Source of the DNA: Litoditis marina
Taxonomy: Eukaryota; Nematoda; Chromadorea; Rhabditida; Rhabditidae
DNA: 64,000 bases
Direction of reading: 5' to 3'
Assembly: GCA_964036275.1 (NCBI GenBank)
Contig: OZ038433.1
Coordinates: 1,364,001 to 1,428,000, forward strand
Program-made: the position numbers and the translations under genes
Notes under the pieces: model-generated
What the model was told of the DNA's origin: nothing
Database searches by the model: none
What the model saw: the letters and a program-made list of their open reading frames with translations, nothing else
Part shown: positions 22,746 through 35,296 of the stretch, in pieces
How positions within the stretch are numbered: the first letter of the stretch is position 1
Layout: each line of letters starts with the position of its first letter

Positions 22746-23318
22746 TTATAGTATTTTGACTTTCACCGGTGTTCTGTTCTATTGTGCAAATATTTGTCCA
22801 AACTGTACAACTCTTCAGTCAACATGTCGCTGGTACCGAAAACACAATAGTTATCATTGTCAGCAGTGGGAGGTATACAGAAAAGTTTTGCAGAAACGAT
22901 TATTCGTACTCATGTTATATGTTAAAGATTGAAATGCGTGTAGGAGGAGAATTTGATCTTTGTAGTTTGATCGGAGGAGATGAAGGTTGCCCTGAAAATA
23001 GAAGAGAAATTGGTCTTTGTAGTTCGATTTGTCTCAGAAGAGAGTTGTAGTTCGTTCTGTTTACACAGCAGAGGCGTATAGTACTGTAACACTTCAGTGT
23101 GTAAATGTAAATACATCAGAACAGAAAATACATAATTTATGCCAAAATTCGGAGTCGTGCACACCTCTGTTGTCAACGAAAGTAGCGCGGATATTCGCTA
23201 AATCTAGTGTAGTTTAAGTGTAGTTGATCTCTGATCGTTGATCAAGTGTAATTGATCTCTACGAAATTCATGAACTATGGGCGTATGTAGAATTCAAACT
23301 ACAAGCTATATGGTCAAC

Positions 23319-23450
23319 TATACTAGAAATAAATTGAATAGTCACGTAAAGTTAGCATTCTAATGAGGCATCGTGCACTTTGTCATTGCACGTTCTGATT
23401 CTGCTGTGTTAAACATGTTTCACGTGACTGTGCAATTGACTAACAGTATA
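23319..23450. mobile_element. Miniature element with TATA ends, copy 3
   Basis: Inverted relative to copy 2: TATACTAGAAATAAATTGAA at the left and GCAATTGACTAACAGTATA at the right. Confidence 0.85.
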
Positions 23451-23669
23451 ATTGATGCAACTTTGAGAGTTCTCATTGAGTGAAATCATTTGGTCGTATA
23501 CTTTTTTCAACTACATTTTTTTGAGTACTTCTACCGTTTTTTCAAGGATGTTTTCATCTCAGTCAAATAGCGAAATGATTCATAAGGAGAATGAACACAG
23601 AGGTGTTACTTCGAAAACACGGTCACACAGCGGGGAATCTGGGGGAATACGGAAGGAACCTCTCAACGG

Positions 23670-23773
23670 GGGGGGGGGGAGAGAGGGGGAGAGAGAAAGG
23701 GAGGGAGAAAGAGAGAGAGCGCGAACGGGTCGGGGGGGGGGGGATGAAGAGAGAGAGAGAGAGAGATGAGAGT

Positions 23774-23832
<59 letters not shown>

Positions 23833-23858
23833 AAGAGAGAGGGGGAACGGGGTAGAGG

Positions 23859-23933
<75 letters not shown>

Positions 23934-24172
23934 GAGACTGAGAGAGAGGGGGGGGGGAACGGGTCGAGGGGATAATGGATGATTACGGGGGATAACTTAT
24001 GGGAACACGAGCGATATGGGATGTGGGTGGGAAGACAATGGTGAGAAACATAGAAGGGAAGAGAGATCAGACAACGAGAAGTGAGAATGAGAGAGAGAGA
24101 GAGAGAGAGAGGGGGGGGTAGAGACAGAAAGAGAGAGGGAGAGTGAGACTAAGAGAAGCGAGAAAGAGAGGA
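23670..24172 (+). repeat. Mixed poly-G and GA tracts
   Basis: Runs of 9-11 G (near 23671, 23732, 23950) alternate with long GAGAGA blocks. A unit of the type GGGG(G)AACGGGTCG/GGGGTAGAGGGGATA recurs. Not coding. Confidence 0.9.
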
Positions 24173-24652
24173 ACAGATGAAAATACACTATTAATAACGT
24201 AACATCGTAACATAAAGGATTTCAGTTGTGAATTGTTCGGCACAGTTGAATGTTGTAGGGAACACAGTTCTCGTGGCCAAACAAGACCATTTGCAAGGGC
24301 AAGGGAGACCGGAAAGATTAGCAGAAGGTGAGGGGTTGAGGACGGCAAAAGACAACACTCGCCAACTTATAAAAACTTTTTCTGATGGTCTGAACATTGG
24401 TTGTGGGTGACATGTTAATTCAAGAAAAAACATCTCACTTCGAATACAAGTACACTCGAAAACATATATTTTCGAGTAAGAAGTAAATTACGTTTTGTAA
24501 GTACGTGTTTTTACGTGTAAGTAGTGACTCTTTTTCTAACTATCACTACAACTTTACGAGAGCACGTGGAATGTTTGTTTTTGTTTGCGCTGGCTACTCT
24601 AAACGTGTACCTATAAATCGTCAGATGCATTGAGATACCAATGTGAAATGAA

Positions 24653-24783
24653 TATACTGTTAGTCATTTACAGTCACGTGAAACATGTTAAACACAGCAA
24701 AACTCAGAACGTGCAATGACAAAGTGCACGATTCTTCATTGGAATGCTAACGTTACGTGACTATTCAATTTACTTCTAGTATA
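24653..24783. mobile_element. Miniature element with TATA ends, copy 4
   Basis: TATACTGTTAGTCATTTACA at the left and CAATTTACTTCTAGTATA at the right, with the shared core AACACAGCAAAACTCAGAAC. Confidence 0.85.
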
Positions 24784-24970
24784 CTAAGTTGAAATGAACA
24801 CCACGTGCTGATCACTGGTTTCACTGCGAGTCCTGAGAGTAAATGATGTTTATTTACTGATTATTCGCCGTGTAGGAACAGATAAAAGTCAAACAGATAG
24901 AGGTCAGGCAAAGTTCGCTAGACAAACAGAGAAAGAGTCATGGATGCTTCTCGTCTGATCCGAATCAGCG

Positions 24971-25295
24971 TGGCGGCGTAGCAAACCGTCCAATCTCATG
25001 AGAAGTTCATACAATGATTGTCTCATGAGAACCTCATGAACAACTCATAAACCACCGTATCTCCGTAAGTATCTACAGTTACATTCACTTTTAGATAGTA
25101 AATCATTGTATCACCATCTTATCTATTGTGTATCAAACTAATTATATTAATTCAATTTTCTTATTCACTTTTTCTCACTGCTTACTTGATTCGAAACTTT
25201 CAATGTTCAAGTAACAATCAATAGAATCTGATGAGAAGTTGATGAGATTTTATTCATGAGGTGATCTCATGAGTTTCACGAGGGATTGCTAAATA
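24971..25295. repeat. CATGAGA element, copy 2, interrupted
   Basis: The left part (GGCGGCGTAGCAAACCGTCC and CATGAGA words, to about 25058) and the right part (about 25215-25295, ending in GAGGGATTGCTA) are separated by about 155 bases of unrelated sequence. It looks like one copy split by an insertion. Confidence 0.65.
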
Positions 25296-25320
25296 CTCGG
25301 AAACTAGTGTGAGATAAGTC

Positions 25321-25475
25321 TGGCGGCGTAGCAAACCGTCCAACCTCATGAGAACTTCATATTATGATTTTCCCATGAGAAACTTTCAGTGTTGTAGCAT
25401 AGAAATCAGTCGAATCTCATGAGAAGCTCGTGCTATTAGCTCATGAGATATTTGAGGGATTGCTACGCCTCCTGA
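25321..25475. repeat. CATGAGA element, copy 3
   Basis: It starts GGCGGCGTAGCAAACCGTCC and ends GAGGGATTGCTACGCCTCC. It directly follows copy 2 with the same orientation and the same rare AAACCGTCC start. Confidence 0.8.
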
Positions 25476-25645
25476 GATTCGGGCGAGAAAACCGTGTAAA
25501 GCAGATATGCTTGTGACTAGCAATACGGGAAGTGAGAACTTGTTTTAGTCGGGAATAGAGAAAACACTAAGCACTGATTTGGAGGATAGATAGTAGGAAA
25601 AGAAGCGCGTGAAACCGCATAGCACAGAATAAAGACAGAATAACA

Positions 25646-25830
25646 GGAGAGAGAGAGAGGGGAAGAGAGAGAAAGTAAGAAAGCTGGATGAGTGGGTGAG
25701 AGAGAGTAATAGGAAGAGAGAGGGATAGAGCAGAGGGAGAGAAACGGGGAATAGAGAGAAACAGAAATGTGAAAAATGGATGAAGATACAGAGAAAAAAA
25801 GAAAGGAATAGAGGGAGAGAATAGATTAGA
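25646..25830 (+). repeat. AG-rich tract
   Basis: Purine-rich sequence with GAGAGA runs. The opposite-strand open frames here are low complexity (Ser, Leu, Phe). Confidence 0.8.
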
Positions 25831-26535
25831 TATGCGCAAAAGTGTTGAAAACGAGAGTGTGGAGTGTGGCATATTGATATAGAGGATAGCGGAAGAACCG
25901 GACACACGGCGGGCTCACGGACATTGGAAGGAACGTAAATAAACACGTAATATGCACAAATGACTCATACATTCGAAATCATAATATTTCATGTAAAATC
26001 ATATTTTCGACTGAATGTAAATTATTAACGGGTGGAGCTTCACTAGTTCACGTCAGCTGTGTGGCAGGAATCATGTTCTATATCTCGTTCGAGCTCCACA
26101 ATTTTCGAAGTTTCATTTCATAGGTTCTCGGAACATTGCCATCGCAACATCGATGTCCCACAATGAGAGCGTGATAGTTTTTTTCAACTTTCAACTAGTG
26201 AGTTGGAAATTTAATTGGTAGAAGAAATCTATGCTGTTCTGTACCTCCGTGGAAGAATGATTCAAACACAACCACAGTTTGAATGTCAACTTATTATGAT
26301 GCAAACCATAAAAATACAACTAGAAATTCTGATAAACGAACGGTGATTGGTATAGAATGTTGAGCAAAAACTTTCAGCGTGAAAAATGCTGAACTGAAAA
26401 CGATTGAGCGAGGTACGGGATTAAAAGATTATAACGAACATGAATAGAAACGAAACTGGGAGAGATGGGAAATAGAAAAGATTTTAGTTTGGGGTGAACA
26501 AAAACACTATTCAGATGTTTGTAACCTATTGTGAT

Positions 26536-26542
26536 ATTGAGA

Positions 26543-26608
<66 letters not shown>

Positions 26609-26666
26609 GAGAGATAGAGAGAGAGAGAGCGAGAGAGAGAGAGGGAGAGAGCGAGAGAGAGAGAGG

Positions 26667-26724
<58 letters not shown>

Positions 26725-26733
26725 AGAGGGAGT

Positions 26734-26777
<44 letters not shown>

Positions 26778-26819
26778 AGTTTTCTCCTGTGAAAGAGAGG
26801 ATAGAGAAAGAATTAAAAT

Positions 26820-26873
<54 letters not shown>

Positions 26874-26890
26874 AGAGTGAGAGCGCGAGA
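26536..26890 (+). repeat. Long GA tract with internal variants
   Basis: About 350 bases of GAGAGA with GATAGA, GAGCGAGA and GAGGGAGA variants. It is broken once by a unique segment, GTTTTCTCCTGTG, at about 26778. The 192-codon Ser/Leu frame on the minus strand is an artefact of this tract. Confidence 0.95.
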
Positions 26891-27116
26891 GCGAGTTCTA
26901 ATTGAGGCGCGTCGTGGTGTTGTTGTGTGTGAGTGTGGAGTATCATTTCCACTTTAGCCGGTGCCTCCTCCTTTTATTTGTCTTTCCCAAATACAGTCAT
27001 GAATGCCCGCTCCTCTCATACCTATAATAGATACGGCTCCAACTAATTTTATATGTAATGCAATAACATGATAGAACAGTAACTTTTGTCTAAGAACTGA
27101 ATGGGAATTTTTTTGC

Positions 27117-27285
27117 AATAGATAATATCTGGCTCAGTTTTCAATAGTCCTTATGTATTTTGTTTATTCTCAATGGTACCATTCAGTTCTTCAAGACTAA
27201 TTCCAAACAGCAGTTAATTCCATTCTAAATTTGATCTTGTAACTTGGACGGCTAATTGAGCTTGCAAAATACGGCCACAGGTATG
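27117..27285. repeat. Partial copy of the 55.2 kb palindromic element
   Basis: It shares CTCAGTTTTCAATAGTCCTT, CAATGGTACCATTCAGTT and TTGAGCTT..AAAATACGGCCAC, in order, with the element at 55195-55447, but lacks that element's left arm. Confidence 0.75.
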
Positions 27286-28403
27286 TTTACCGTCAGTGGA
27301 ATGCGAAGTTTGGAAAGTGACCCTTCCTTCTGATGCGAGAAGTTCGGACACGAATGAAAAAATATGACCGTTCTCAGCAGTGCGAATCTGCTCCAGGAAT
27401 AATTTTGCAACCTATAAAATACCTCCTTGCGTTACTTTGGTAGTATATAATTGAGCAGTACATTCAACCGGGTTCACTTTCGCAATACAAAAAGGTTCCC
27501 GAAGACAATGTAGTTGGAAAACATTATAAATGATTTGAAATGTTCTATTGGAAAATTCGAAAATGTGTTCAACCCAAATAGTACCAGGACAATACTACCA
27601 ACTCTGTACTCTAGTACGAACTTCGCACTCTAGTCCGGAACTTTGGATTGGTTTTTAGCCTCTATTTATGAGAGATGTACCGACTATGATGTGTTCTGTG
27701 AAGCAACAGAACCAAAATCGTCTAAAAAGACAAAAAAGTTGCGACTACAAAAATCTGTAACGTGTATGATGAACAAAGCGTAACAAAGCGACGTAATTGA
27801 GTAATTATGAAATATGACAACATTAAATGTATGTGGAAGTTAAAAAAAACTCGAGGATGAGCGAATTCCATCATTTTGTGAGTAAACCACTTGAAGCGGA
27901 GGCAATCTGGTTTTGAAGGTTGAAATTTCCTAAGTAACTATAGAAAAGGTCGACCACGCCTCACAGGCTACACTTTGAATGAGTGACGTCATCGCCACAA
28001 TATAGTTGTTTTGAAAGAAATGTAGTGCTATGAAAATTCCCAACAGGAATGCATTTTCACAGTCAATTCGTCGTCAGATGGTTCTACTGTTGTTTCTGGC
28101 ATGTCACTGGATCTATGTCTCAGAACATACGAATGTCCACCATGAGAAATCAACTGTACCACTACTGCACAACAAGACGTTTTAACGATGATGTTATATG
28201 TATGATGATCACCGCCTCGAAACGACGCGAAGTGAAACAATAAATATGTAAATATATGAAAAGTCATGAAGCAGGTATTCAACACATCCGAGAAATGAAC
28301 GTTAGTAAGTATGCTATGTGTGATATAATATGTACAGGTACGCAGCAAAATTGTAGAATAGGCATAATTTAATTGTCAGCTGAATCCTACTCTGTCCCTG
28401 ACG

Positions 28404-28584
28404 GCGTAGCGATCCCTCAAAAATCTCATGAGATACCTCATGAGCTATTAGCATGAGCTTCCCATGAGATTCTATTGATTGGTATGCTACAACATCGAGA
28501 GTTCAGGAATAGCTCACGAGGTATCTCATGAAAAACTCATATGAACTTCCCATGAGATGGGAGGAACTGCTACGCCGCCTGTTG
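28404..28584. repeat. CATGAGA element, copy 4
   Basis: One of the best preserved copies: GACGGCGTAGCGATCCCTC at the left, GGAACTGCTACGCCGCC at the right, CTCATGAGATACCTCATGAG inside. Confidence 0.85.
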
Positions 28585-28765
28585 AGTACGCGGTGTTACA
28601 AGAGAATGAAAAGGGTTCTGAACAGAAAAACGGGGGACACACGGCGGAATGAAGAGTAAACAATATTGTCTACAAAAGCATATTGAAGTTTCACCACGTT
28701 TCATAAAGATGATTCATTTCTAGTATAGAGGGCATAGATCAGAAACGGGGCGAACGGAGGAGAGC

Positions 28766-28933
28766 TGGCGACATGGCAATCCCTCGTAAATCTCATGAGA
28801 TAACCTCATGAGTTCCATCTCACCAAGTTCTGATGATAGTTTACTCATCGCAAGGTTACATACAACATGAGTAGTTAGCCGGAAGCTATGTTCACTAACT
28901 GCTCATGAGATTGGAGGGATTACTAGCGCGCCC
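28766..28933. repeat. CATGAGA element, copy 5
   Basis: Ends CTGGCGACATGGCAATCCC and GGAGGGATTACTAGCGCGCC. The middle is diverged. Confidence 0.7.
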
Positions 28934-29169
28934 GATCAGCCATATGATGTCGCTATTGGAATGAGGTCTTTCATTTCAGTCTATTGTCCGTAATGGGCCT
29001 GATGAACAGGAACACAATGCATTTTGTCTGAATCAGAATATAAAAATAGAATGCATCCGGACAACGGGCTTGAAACTGACCAAATGCCCATATTTGGAGC
29101 CCCCAAATGTGTTTGCTCAGTTGTAGAATGTACACCAACAACGACAGATACGTATGCAAATGAATGGGA

Positions 29170-29352
29170 CGCTCATCTCTTTTTCTATTTCTCTCGTGCT
29201 TTCATTCTATCTAATTTTCTCTTTTTTTCCGTTGTACCTTTCTCTCGTCTGTTCTTTCTCTCTCGCTATCTCTCTCTCATTCGTTCTTTCGTTCTTTCTT
29301 TTCTCTGCATTTTTTTCTCTCATTCTTATTCTCATTCTCTCTCTCTTTTCAT
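29170..29352 (+). repeat. CT/T-rich pyrimidine tract
   Basis: CTCTC and TTCTTTC runs. The overlapping Phe/Leu/Ser frames are artefacts. Confidence 0.85.
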
Positions 29353-29960
29353 AGTAAAACCAAACTACATGCAACTCTACTTTAAATATTGCTTCCTTCT
29401 ATAAAATTTGATTTTCTTTTAGGACCGCTCATCCAACCCATTACATCAGGGAAACCGCGCTCCATGTGCTACAGCACCCTTCACGCACGCGGTCCTTTAA
29501 ACAAACCATCAGCGGCGCTGATCGGCTGATCGGGAATGTTTTTAAATTAGTTAAATTATTATATAACAGTTTGTTTTCAATTAACCTACTTTGTTGAACA
29601 TTCCTTATCATCATTCCTCGTAATTTTAGCTGATATAGTCATGACTATAAACGCCTCTGTGTGTATATCAACACTTTGAATGAAGATATCACGACGGACG
29701 ACGCTGTTGTAGTATGCTATACTTTGACTTAACATTTCGTGAATCTCTGTTATCCTCAGCCTTTTAATATTCGTTATACATTCAACAATTTCGATTCGTT
29801 TGGCTCTTATCTTTGATAAGCTATGTGTCCTATATCTGACTCAGCTAGCAATAGTTGGTGTCGTAGTGATGACATTACTTTTAACTTTCTTTCCTTAGTA
29901 GTAGATATAGCTTGCTTGATCGATGTAGTACTCACTCGTCAACCATTTCTTCGTTACAGA

Positions 29961-32362
29961 ATGACAGAACCAAGTGCTCAAAGTGTTCCCGCTCCCCACG
30001 ATTTCAGAGATCACAAACAGCATATGCGCTGGCAGGTATGTTCCATGTTTGATAGGAAAAAACTTGTCCACTAAATTTATGTTGGTAAAGTTGTTTGAAT
30101 TCACGTATCACGTCATATTTCTAAGCAACCCTTCTTTGAACTGTGAAAATCAGCCCGTTTACGTTTTTTTTTTGTTGAGAAAATGGAAGTAGAAAAAGAT
30201 TGGGAGAACGAGATGGAGAAAAATGATATTGGGAGGCGTGGCGCTACAGGATACCCAGTGAATTTAATGTATGGGAAGATTTAACATTCATTCAGTTTTC
30301 CTGTATGTGGTATGCTTCCGAAAACTGTCTGAGGTTGTTCAACTTTTTACAAACTGATCTGAGCGGATAATGTAGCAATGGCGTAAATTTTGAAAAAAAA
30401 AACCTTCTCACCAACACTGGTACTTCTTTCATTGACCTGAAGTTCAAACAAAAGCAATTCACATTTCATCATTCGAATCGTTAAGTAAGTAACAGAATCA
30501 GAAATTCAGAAATAGAGGTGTGAGGTCTACCAGTGAGGCACGGCTATTCGACAAAAGGAGTTCCAGAATTGAACACGTGAGAACTAAAATTTTGAATCAA
30601 AAATAGACAAATGTACTCGATTTCGCTGACGAACTGGCTCTTTGTGGTTTGTACCTGCATCACGGTTCGAATTCGAATAGTGTTTTCTCTTTCGTTCAGA
30701 TGGAGCGCGACAACTTTTCTGGCAACACAGTGCCTCTCATTCCTCAGGATCTCTCTCGTGAGTATTCATTATCACTTTATTATTTCATTCTATTCGTGAT
30801 CAAACAAAGAATGATTAATCTTTAATCTAGAAAAATTCCAGTGGATCAAATATAATTAGTTGCCTCAATGTTTCAATTTCGAAAAGTAGTTAAAAAAAGG
30901 TTTCACTCTTTATTGGTTCTGGGAATTTGTGCATAATTGCGTTTTTGTCATACAAATATTGTTAATTTGTAGAGGGATCCAGGAATAGTGGCCTTTCGTC
31001 CTCCGTTCTCCAGAAAGCCGCCAGTAATCCATTCGTTCCCATCGGAATGCTCGCCACCGTTGGATGTTTAGTTGGTAAGTCTAGATTTCGGCTCTTCGGT
31101 AGGCAAAATTTGATAAACTTCATTGTGTTTGGGTTTAGAACCGGTTAATTTGTCTTATTTAATTTATATACTAGTGAGATTTGAACATTCTCGTGTTTTG
31201 CAAATTTTTTGATTTTGTCGCGTAAATTTCTATATTTTCTCAGAATGGAGAAGGGTTAATACTTTTCTGCTTTTCAATAAAAGTTGCTAGATATTTGTTG
31301 AAATGGAAATGGAAGGTTTAGCGATTTAGCGTTGACGACTAATTTTTTATTTATTCACATATTAATTCATTCACGTCGCTTCGTTACTAATAACGAATTG
31401 TAATCGCAACTTGTCTACCTTGATTTTATTTCTGGGTTCGGGCTTTGGTGAAAATAAGTGTTAGGTCGTTGGTCCTCAAAGGAAAGAATAAGATTCATGT
31501 ATCATATACATGATGTTACTTTTGCAGGTATGCTAGCCTCTACCCTGAGACGTAATTCGAACAGAGCTCAATTGTTCATGAGAGGACGTTGTGTGGCCCA
31601 AGGATTCACCGTAGCTGCACTAGTAGCCGGGGCTCTTATGTTCGGTAGGCAGTATACATTGTCTTTGCTCTTAGAGTAGTGAAGTTGTGGTAATGAAATG
31701 TGTCATTAAATCAATATTGACCACTTACACTTTTGTTTTCGCTCATAATTATATAATTATATGAAAACTGGACGTGAAGCCAAGAGTTCGGCAAGAAAAT
31801 GCTCGACGTAACGTTCATTACGACACCCTCCGCCGCCTCAAAAATTTCAAATTTGAACAAACTAAGCGAAAAGTTTGAGCAAAATTAAGGTTCAGATCAG
31901 ATAGGGAAACCGTGTTGTTTTTGGTTTGTTTCGTAGTTTTTCGACTTTCGGCTCTTCGGTCGTTGTTCACGAAACTTATGAGAGGCGTAAGTTGTGGGTT
32001 GTGGGGCACTCAGCACTCACTCTACCTCTCACGCGAGCTTCTGCAGTTGTGTGAATATGTTATTACTAATAAATTAAGCACTGAAAGTCCCCTCATCAAA
32101 ACGCTCTCAGTTCAATTGTTACTTTGACAGTTTTAAGATTTCTGTTGATTGGTGGAGCTGGTTAGTGCCGTTAGTGGTTAAAAAGAGCAGTCTACTGGCC
32201 GCACATGTTTGTTCACTTTTATCGGTTGGCTATCTTTGCGGTGATTTTCGTTTTGTAGCGTTATATGTTACAGGTTCGGACACCGCAAGACCGCAGAAGT
32301 CGCCCATGCTTTCCATCAATGTTGCCCCTCCGAAGGCTACACCCGCATCCAATTCTCAGTAG
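29961..32362 (+). CDS. HIG1-domain inner mitochondrial membrane protein
   Basis: Exons 29961-30035, 30700-30757, 30973-31074, 31528-31644 and 32274-32362 join in phase to 146 residues. A TTACAG acceptor lies one base before the ATG, so a spliced leader is likely. A hydrophilic N terminus is followed by NPFVPIG, where HIG1 domains begin, helix 1 (VPIGMLATVGCLVGMLAST, about residues 66-84) and a basic loop. The loop's motif, RAQLFMRGRCVAQGFT (91-106), matches the Q-x-x-MR-x-R-x-x-AQG signature of HIG1/Rcf1 proteins. Helix 2 follows (VAALVAGALMF, about 107-117), then a short tail. Family role: assembly and stability of respiratory supercomplexes and cytochrome c oxidase. The length is larger than a minimal HIG1 protein because of the N-terminal extension. 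A polyadenylation hexamer lies at 32742. I do not assign a locus name. Confidence 0.9.
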
Positions 32363-32741
32363 TCAGAAAGTCTGATGAGTCATGAGTTTGTCGTTTTTTT
32401 TTAAATTACCTTCTACTAGTCTTTAGTCTACTAGCTACTACCGTCTACTCTGTGTTCCGATCTCTGATGCTCTTATCTGAGTTCAATCTCAAATCTTGTA
32501 TTTAATACACGTTTGCTGTGGGACGCAGAGTAAGCATATTATATATTATTGAGGTAATGACATGAAGACGTTATTCCTTTATCTTTATTAGCTTAGATAG
32601 TGTTTTAGATTAGGGAGTTTACGTGTATAGTCATTTGTTTTTCACCCGAATCACAGCAAGTCAGCAAGGGTAACTTTTATTTTTACCTTTCTGGTGATGC
32701 AGTTTTTTTCTTCGTTGTATATTGTTGCTCTTGATGTGAAG

Positions 32742-32747
32742 AATAAA
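32742..32747 (+). terminator. AATAAA polyadenylation signal of the HIG1 gene
   Basis: A perfect hexamer 380 bases after the stop codon of the HIG1-domain gene, followed by a T/G-rich stretch. It is the first perfect one I see downstream. Confidence 0.55.
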
Positions 32748-35172
32748 ACAAATATTTGTGGTTTTCCCTACTGTGCTTTTTCATTGGTTAAAGTTGGAGT
32801 GCATCCACTGAAGTACCTCATTTGGATCAATTCGAGTTGAATAATACTACAATTGTATTATTCGCACAGTAGAATTTCACCAACTAGAATTCGTTAATTC
32901 TCGACAACTCTATCTTCCATTGTTGAGCGGGTCTAAATGGCTCTGTTTGGCTGGCAGTTCGCTCATTCCTGACAGATTGTATTTTTTCAGGGCGCATATA
33001 AAATCACCACCCCAATCCAACTCAATCATCTGTTACGTACGAAAATTCCGTGAATAGTTCCTACCTACATGGATCAGAGTCCCTTTTTCTATTAACGTGT
33101 CCTGACGTGTTTTTTATACATCGGTTAGTTCATAGATACAATCTTCGAGGAAACTGTTGATATTTGTCCAGCATGGAAGGATGGAAGATCGACTTGTAGT
33201 CTTGTAGCATGGAAGTTCAACTTGTATTCCACGTATGATTCTGTGTTGGTATCGGCCTCTTTTGTCAGTAGTTACTCTTGTGTGGAGCTGGGTGCAGTGC
33301 GGCAGCTTTTTCAGTTTTTCGATGCATTCAACTCCCTTTTTCAGCGCTTCGTTCAAAAATGCATGGCATTTGAGAGAAAGAGCGCAGTGTGTGAATGTTT
33401 GTTCAACATGGTCTAATGCGCATTAGACAATTGTGAACGCTGTGTTCTACATGCTCTCGTGAATCGTTATTATGTTGTAACAAGAAGTTTTGGACGTTTT
33501 TTCTATGGGTTACCTAGCAGAATGGGGCATAGAGAACGATATGCTAAAACTCTTTCTGTCTGAAATTGATAATATTGGGAGCTGGTTATATAAGAGCAGT
33601 TTCGTTTTGCAATGAATCAAGTTCATATTCAGTGAGTGGTTAAATCTCGAGAAAGAGAAGGCTCCACGATCGGATTTGACTTTTTATAAATCACGCTTCT
33701 CTTGATTAAGAAGAATCAGTGCAGGATGAATATAATATCACGAGTATTCTTAATCCTATCGCAACATACACTTGCATGCAGTATCTATAATGTGGCAAAC
33801 TCTGGTGATAGGGACTTGTTGTTGCCATTTTGATTCATTCAATCCTGAACTATTATTCTGGTGGTTTGGAGTGATAGTAAAAGGTTCCTGAAATTTTTAG
33901 TTATCTATCACAATCACAAATAAGTACATTCGATTTACACAAGACTTCGTGTGATTCAAACGCAACTACTAGTAAAATTGTTTAGTAAAGTTCTTAGCAG
34001 CCCTTTTTCCGCAGCTGTGCTCAGTTCTGAGCGATCAGCCACAATACCGACCCGGTTTGTGCTGCCCCAAATACCTAGCTGTTAGCTCTTTTTTCAACTC
34101 TATGATAGATGAGTGAACTGTTTCAGTGCGTTTCAATTCTAACTGGCGCGACAATAAGTATGTCTAGGTCAAGTGGTTTTTGCCTATTTTCGCCCCGCTC
34201 GCTATTCCACAAAGAGAAGAGGATTGTCTTCGTACCAGTTTCCATGGGAAATCAACGATCCACTTACCAACATTCGTACCCCGAAATACGTTTTCATCGG
34301 ACAAACCTCAACTTATGACTTTTTCATTGGAAAACATTAATTACGTCAATAGTTGAGTAGTTGTAACTTTGAATCACTAGAAGGCCCCATTCTTTTATTA
34401 TTTCGTTCGATCTCTGCTCCTCTCTTCCTTCCAGCAGACTCAGTTGGACTGTTTCGACATGCATTGTTGTGTTGCTGTATGGTTTGGTGGTTTGGTCAGC
34501 TGCATATTCTCTCGTTTTTCCATGTTCCATATATCTTCCCGCCAAACATTATGGACATTTCATAATCGGTCTGCCTTCGTATAAGCACATAATTCTTTCA
34601 AAATCCCGATACTGAGTTCGCTTACATTCTTCAGAATTATGTTGTTCGTTTGAGAGATTGTGTTCAGAATTTATACGATTAGTAGTGCGTGAGGAGTAGG
34701 GTATTCTTAGAGACGCAATAGTCTTTTTACCAATCATGAGTACATGAGTCTTCACATTCACATTTCCACTCACAGAGTGTTTTCCCACAGGAAATTGGTT
34801 CATTGGTTGTTTTCGAGTCGGCGTTCACGTCAATCCACTATCCACCGTTGTTCACAACCTCGGAACAGTGTTCGTTTTTTAAAGTTCAATCACGTTTGAG
34901 GTGAGGTTCAAAACTTTGTTATGTTTGTTACAAGCAACAGTTTTAGGTTTAGTTCAACCACATCTGAGATAGGGTATTATTTCTGCGATAAACACATGAT
35001 GAGGAACGGAAATTATCCACAGGAAATGACTGGGCTCGTGGGTGATGTTCTTCCTGCAATTATCATCGTATCGGACGGGTGTCAATAATCATATGCCTTT
35101 ATAAGTTATGCCAGGCGATTAAATAATATCCTCATTCATAGGTGGGATAGTGTTTGTTTGATCGTTTGAAAA

Positions 35173-35296
35173 GTTAAAGAAGGACGATTACGTGCTCCAA
35201 TCTCGGCGCGTCAGCCCTTTAAACTGCAATACATTTTTCAATTGCAGTTTAAAGGACTGACGCGCCGAGATTGGAGCACGTAATCGTCCTACTTCA
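35173..35296. repeat. GTCCTTTAAACTGCAAT hairpin element, copy 3
   Basis: The most perfect of the three: left arm AAGAAGGACGATTACGTGCT.., right arm ..AGCACGTAATCGTCCTACTT, with arms of about 54 bases differing at only a few positions. It can fold into a single long hairpin in DNA or RNA. Confidence 0.9.

Larger units (their letters stand above)
17285..29959. other. Repeat-rich intergenic region
   Basis: No complete gene is supported across 12.7 kb. The content includes long AG/CT tracts, two hairpin elements (18.28, 21.06 kb), three copies of the TATA-ended miniature element, four CATGAGA copies, a degenerate array at 20.1-20.6 kb and a Josephin-like exon remnant at 19.35 kb. A possible isolated exon lies on the minus strand at about 28032-28173: a GTTGTGCAG acceptor, then 46 open codons ending in SCWEFS. 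It has no partner. The open frames over AG tracts are low-complexity artefacts. Confidence 0.55.

Noticed and set aside
22455..22751. 98-codon Arg/Glu-rich open frame
   Set aside because: It is purine-tract sequence. Composition is explained by the repeat and no domain is visible.
26374..26952. 192-codon open frame on the minus strand
   Set aside because: It is a translation of a GA/CT microsatellite (Ser-Leu repeats) with no splice or start context.
29451..29520. Another copy of the GTCCTTTAAAC hairpin family
   Set aside because: Only the GGTCCTTTAAAC word is shared. No opposite arm is present.
33114..33356. Minus-strand frame with ECIEKLKKLPHC
   Set aside because: It looks protein-like, but it lacks an ATG, splice sites or any recognised family, and the flanks are not coding.
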